In this document: in pieces, positions 61,671-64,000 of the stretch | Layout of the letters: each line of letters starts with the position of its first letter | Position numbering within the stretch: position 1 is the stretch's first letter | DNA from: Allokutzneria sp. NRRL B-24872 | GTDB taxonomy: Bacteria; Actinomycetota; Actinomycetes; Mycobacteriales; Pseudonocardiaceae | Reading direction: 5' to 3' | Length of the DNA: 64,000 nt | Assembly (NCBI RefSeq): GCF_002155965.1 | Contig: NZ_MUMH01000085.1 | Location: 1-64,000 of the forward strand | Translations under genes and position numbers: made by a program | The notes under the pieces: model-generated | The model's input: the letters and a program-made list of their open reading frames with translations, nothing else | Told to the model about the DNA's origin: nothing | The model's database searches: none

Positions 61671-61825
61671 CAGGACCGGTCCTCCCCGGATCGCAGGTAC
61701 TGCTCCAACGCCTGCTCGACGAAGGAGGACAGCGACTCGTCGGCGTTGACGGCGGCGAGCTTCACCCGCCGGATGAGGTCGGCGGGCAGGTAGACGTTGA
61801 ACTGCCGCTTGTCGGCCGGAGACAT
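61670..61825 (-). CDS. Ribbon-helix-helix regulator (CopG/Arc-like)
   Basis: A 51-residue protein. After a short arm, the strand [16 protein letters not shown] and the two helices around [18 protein letters not shown] match the ribbon-helix-helix fold. Such proteins dimerise, insert a beta ribbon in the DNA major groove and usually repress their own operon. ATG 61825 lies inside a set of TGCTAGC-type repeats (61824-61847), the expected kind of operator. Its TGA overlaps the ATG of the VOC gene. It is likely the local autorepressor of the four-gene operon. An antitoxin role is less likely because no toxin gene accompanies it. Confidence 0.8.
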   Translation of the reverse strand: MSPADKRQFNVYLPADLIRRVKLAAVNADESLSSFVEQALEQYLRSGEDRS

Positions 61826-61847
61826 GCTAGCAATCTAGCATGCTAGC
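61824..61847. promoter_or_regulatory. Probable RHH operator overlapping the regulator start codon
   Basis: ATGCTAG (61824-61830) and its complement CTAGCAT (61835-61841) form a perfect inverted repeat with a four-base spacer. The second arm also belongs to the 12-base palindrome CTAGCATGCTAG (61835-61846). The result is three CTAG-centred half-sites in a row. Tandem short sites are typical for RHH proteins. The ATG of the minus-strand regulator is inside the site, and the divergent membrane-protein gene starts nearby, so binding could block both. Confidence 0.72.
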
Positions 61848-61891
61848 CGCCGTGCTTGCCCGATCCGGGGAGGCGGGCCAGGGTGTGCCGC

Positions 61892-62314
61892 ATGTGGGGG
61901 AGCGTCACGGTGATCGCCAAGCAGCTGATCGGCGTCTGGCTGGTCGGGACGCTGCAAGCGGTCGTCGGAGGACAACTGCTGATCATCTTCCTCCTCGCCG
62001 GGCTCCTCCCGGTGGCCGTCGTGGCGGTGGCGGCCGTGGCCGTCGGCGGGTTCGCGCTGCTGTCCGCCGTGGGCAAGGCGACCGCCGAGGCGTCGTCGAT
62101 GACGGCCGATCGCGAGCGGCGGCTGTGGTGGACGCTGATCGTCCAGTGCGGTGGCATCGCGGCGCTGTACCTCACGTGGACGTGGGACTGGTACCGCGAT
62201 CTGGGCGGGTTCTGGTTGGTACTCCGTCCCGGGTTGCCGTTCGTGGTGCTGGCGGCGGCGCTGATGCTGGTGCCGCGCAGGAGCGCCAGCGCCAGCGACC
62301 CGCTCAGCGGTTGA
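61892..62314 (+). CDS. Small membrane protein of unknown function
   Basis: About 140 residues with four likely membrane helices: two adjacent ones in the first 60 residues (IGVWLVGTLQAVV and IIFLLAGLLPVAVVAV), one around LIVQCGGIAALYLTW, and one near the C-terminus (LPFVVLAAALMLVP). A charged loop (TADRERRLWW) separates the pairs. ATG 61892 is chosen as start, but GTG 61883 with GGGGAGG upstream or TTG 61856 would add 3 or 12 residues. It is divergent from the RHH operon across the operator. Its end overlaps the end of the damaged carboxypeptidase gene by 11 bases. No family was recognised. Confidence 0.6.
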   Translation: MWGSVTVIAKQLIGVWLVGTLQAVVGGQLLIIFLLAGLLPVAVVAVAAVAVGGFALLSAVGKATAEASSMTADRERRLWWTLIVQCGGIAALYLTWTWDWYRDLGGFWLVLRPGLPFVVLAAALMLVPRRSASASDPLSG

Positions 62315-63232
62315 GCAGCCAGGTGGTCGTGAACGGCCCCCAGTTGCCCGCCGCACGAAGTTCGAGTACGTGTGCAGGGTGATCATCGCGCCCTTGGTGG
62401 TCGCGGGCGCCGCGTCGGTCAGGGCCGGTCCCCGCTGGTCGGGGAAGAGCTCGCCGATCAGCGACGCCAGCTGCGAGACCTCGGGCTCGGAAGCGGCTCT
62501 CGGCCCCCGGTAGGCGAGGTTGCACGGATCGGCGGAGGTGCCCGCCCCGCCCCAGTAGGAGTTCCAGTTGCGGTTGAGGTCGATGCTGGGCTGCGAGTCG
62601 CCGTTGTTGGCGCAGGGCGTGGTCTCGTTGCTGTTGTCGCGGTTCTTGCGGTGGAAGGCGGAGTCGCCGATGGTCGGCCCGGTGAACCCCGACTCCACCC
62701 ACTGGATGCCGTCCGGGTTCACCTGCGGCACGACCCAGACCTCAGTGCTGTCCAGCAGCGCCGTCAGGTCGGCGTTGACGTCGTAGCCGTCGACGAGGGC
62801 GGTGATGAAGCGCCACGCCAGCTCGCTCGTGGTGATCTCGCGCGCGTGGATCTGCGCCATGAGCAGAAAACGGGGCTTCGCGGAGTTTGGCTCGGTCCTG
62901 CACCCGCTCGCCGCGTTGGCGGTGATGCACAGCGCTTCGAGCGTGCTGCCCGCGTTGGGGTTCTGGGTCTTCTGCCAGGAGCTGTCGTACTCGACACGCC
63001 GCGCGAGCGCGGGGTAGGCCGCCGCGGCAACGTGGGTGAAGGACTGGAACCCCGCGGCGGTCCGGTAGCCGCCGTGGAACGTCGGGTACTTCTTCGCCGC
63101 CAGCCGCACCGGCTTCGGGTATGCCGAAGGTGCGGCGCTGGCTGTCACCGGCACGAGCGAGGCCGGTGCGAGCACCGCTCCCATCGCGGTGGCGAGACAA
63201 CGTCGTGCCAGAGCGGGGTTCCCCTCCGTCAC
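62304..63232 (-). pseudogene. Truncated and frameshifted secreted M14 zinc carboxypeptidase
   Basis: The N-terminus has a signal peptide (RRCLATAMGAVLAPASLVPV then an Ala-rich cleavage region). The M14 zinc ligands His129 and Glu132 are in QIHAREITTSE, the substrate Arg region is DLNRNWNSY (218-225), and the third zinc ligand His287 is in ITLHTYSNF. Family similarity ends at residue 292 (62357). In this frame the reading runs on into Arg-rich nonsense. In another frame 18 codons ending NWGPFTTTWLLNR close at 62304 and look like a genuine protein end. The roughly 100 residues that should hold the catalytic Glu are missing. An internal deletion plus frameshift is the simplest reading. GTG 63232 is the presumed start. 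Confidence 0.7.
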
Positions 63233-63324
63233 GCGGACATGTCAGCCCCGGAACCGTCGTCGCGATCCACGAGGACCGAACCCCACCGGCGGGTCACCCT
63301 TCAGGCAGTTCGCCTTTCCCTTTC

Positions 63325-63341
63325 GCGCGGTCCGTCCGCGC
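63325..63341. terminator. Short GC hairpin after the last minus-strand gene
   Basis: A six-base stem (GCGCGG and CCGCGC) with a five-base loop lies just beyond the stop at 63344. It may terminate the 63940-63344 transcript, but the downstream bases are not T-rich. The rest of 63233-63343 shows no further feature. Confidence 0.35.
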
Positions 63342-63343
63342 AC

Positions 63344-63940
63344 TCAGCGGCGGGTGAGGGCGCGGCCGAGCACGTCGCGGACGTAGATCTCGACGAACTC
63401 GGGCAGCCACGGCGAGGCGGCGATGCGCTCGAACACCTCGACCAGGCGCGGGTCCGGCGCCTCGGTGAGGTGGACGATGCGCCACAGGTTCAGCGGCTGT
63501 TCCTCCGAGCCGGCGACGGCGTGCTCGACGTGGAAGAGCGGCTGGCGGGTGTCGGCGCGCAGCGTCGAGCCGTCCTCGGCGGCGCACTCGGCGGTCCCGA
63601 TGAAGGTCACGGCCTGGCGCGCGTGGTCGAGCCGGGTCCGCTCCAGCACCAGCCCGGAGGTGGACGGCTCCAGCCAGAGCCGCTGCCGGGAGCGCCGGAC
63701 GAACTCGTCCTCGCCGCCCCACGCCGCCGCGCTGCCCGCCTCGACCACGTACGGGATGAACAGATCGGGCCGTCGAGCCTTGCGAACCTCGTTGTCCCAC
63801 AACATGGTTCGCGTGAACACCAGTGGTTCGTCCAGCTCGTAGCGCTCGGCGAGCACCCTGTTGACCTCGACCGGCGGCAGGGTGGAGCGGGTGTGGCCGG
63901 GCTCGGCCCAGGCGCGCTCGAACACGTGCTCGTGGTTCAT
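63344..63940 (-). CDS. Conserved-looking protein of unknown function
   Basis: A 198-residue soluble protein that I do not recognise. It has no signal peptide, membrane helix or nucleotide-binding motif. It is rich in Glu, Arg and Trp, with segments such as PDLFIPYVVEAGSAAAWGG and ASPWLPEFVEIYVRDVLGR. ATG 63940 is preceded by GAGGGGA on the minus strand, which supports this start over an in-frame ATG at 63997 close to the window edge. An AT-rich TAATAT lies upstream near 63980 and could be part of a promoter. It is the last gene in the window, and its relation to the cluster is unclear. Confidence 0.6.
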   Translation of the reverse strand: MNHEHVFERAWAEPGHTRSTLPPVEVNRVLAERYELDEPLVFTRTMLWDNEVRKARRPDLFIPYVVEAGSAAAWGGEDEFVRRSRQRLWLEPSTSGLVLERTRLDHARQAVTFIGTAECAAEDGSTLRADTRQPLFHVEHAVAGSEEQPLNLWRIVHLTEAPDPRLVEVFERIAASPWLPEFVEIYVRDVLGRALTRR

Positions 63941-64000
63941 GGCTGTCCCCTCGGAGGCTGCGCCAACTCTTTCACTCCGGTATATTACGCGCAACAACTT

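Noticed and set aside
61670-61825. RHH protein as the antitoxin of a toxin-antitoxin pair
   Set aside because: The next gene is a VOC-fold protein and no RelE/ParE or PIN-like toxin is present nearby.
61835-62357. Continuation of the carboxypeptidase frame beyond residue 292
   Set aside because: The sequence becomes Arg/His/Gln-rich without family similarity and overlaps the membrane-protein gene, so it is treated as read-through of a broken frame.

Overview
The window is very GC-rich DNA with strong third-position GC, GTG starts, many overlapping ATGA and TGATG gene junctions, and a giant cis-AT modular polyketide synthase (PKS). This points to an actinomycete. A Pseudonocardiales genus (Amycolatopsis, Saccharothrix or Lentzea type) is my guess from gene style only. 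No rRNA, tRNA, CRISPR array, insertion sequence or integrase was recognised.

Layout. Positions 134-39004 form one tightly packed plus-strand operon: a single-module PKS (134-5209), a 6738-residue PKS with an AT-ACP loading module and four extension modules (5206-25422), a two-module PKS (25419-35288) and three glycosyltransferases (35290-39004). A near-perfect palindrome (39022-39056) separates it from a convergent minus-strand operon (42469 down to 39070) encoding a Rieske oxygenase and two membrane acyltransferases. A 135-bp divergent region holding a large imperfect palindrome leads into a second plus-strand operon (42605-59788): a one-module PKS, a PKS-NRPS hybrid, a small SRPBCC/START-type protein, a DHA2-type exporter and a GT39-type membrane glycosyltransferase.

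From 59826 onward the window probably leaves the biosynthetic core. A compact minus-strand operon encodes a ribbon-helix-helix regulator, a VOC/glyoxalase-fold protein, an MFS transporter and a free-standing L7/L12 C-terminal-like domain. Its operator overlaps the regulator's own start codon. Beyond it lie a small membrane protein, a damaged M14 carboxypeptidase gene and an unrecognised gene.

How the genes work together (inference). Docking-peptide types suggest the order 5206-25422, then 25419-35288, then 42605-47650, then 134-5209, then 47665-56478. The first gene would thus act late. The modules would build a methyl-branched chain with one retained hydroxyl (module 2), five consecutive alkenes (modules 3-7) and two unreduced carbonyls. 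The chain would be capped by an N-methylated amino acid, predicted as serine from the adenylation-domain code. No thioesterase is present; the assembly line ends in a condensation-type domain lacking its HH pair, and the SRPBCC protein follows directly. Release as a tetramate or a macrolactone is plausible and undecided. Three glycosyltransferases, two acyltransferases and the Rieske enzyme would decorate the product, and the DHA2 pump may export it. Deoxysugar biosynthesis genes are not in this window.
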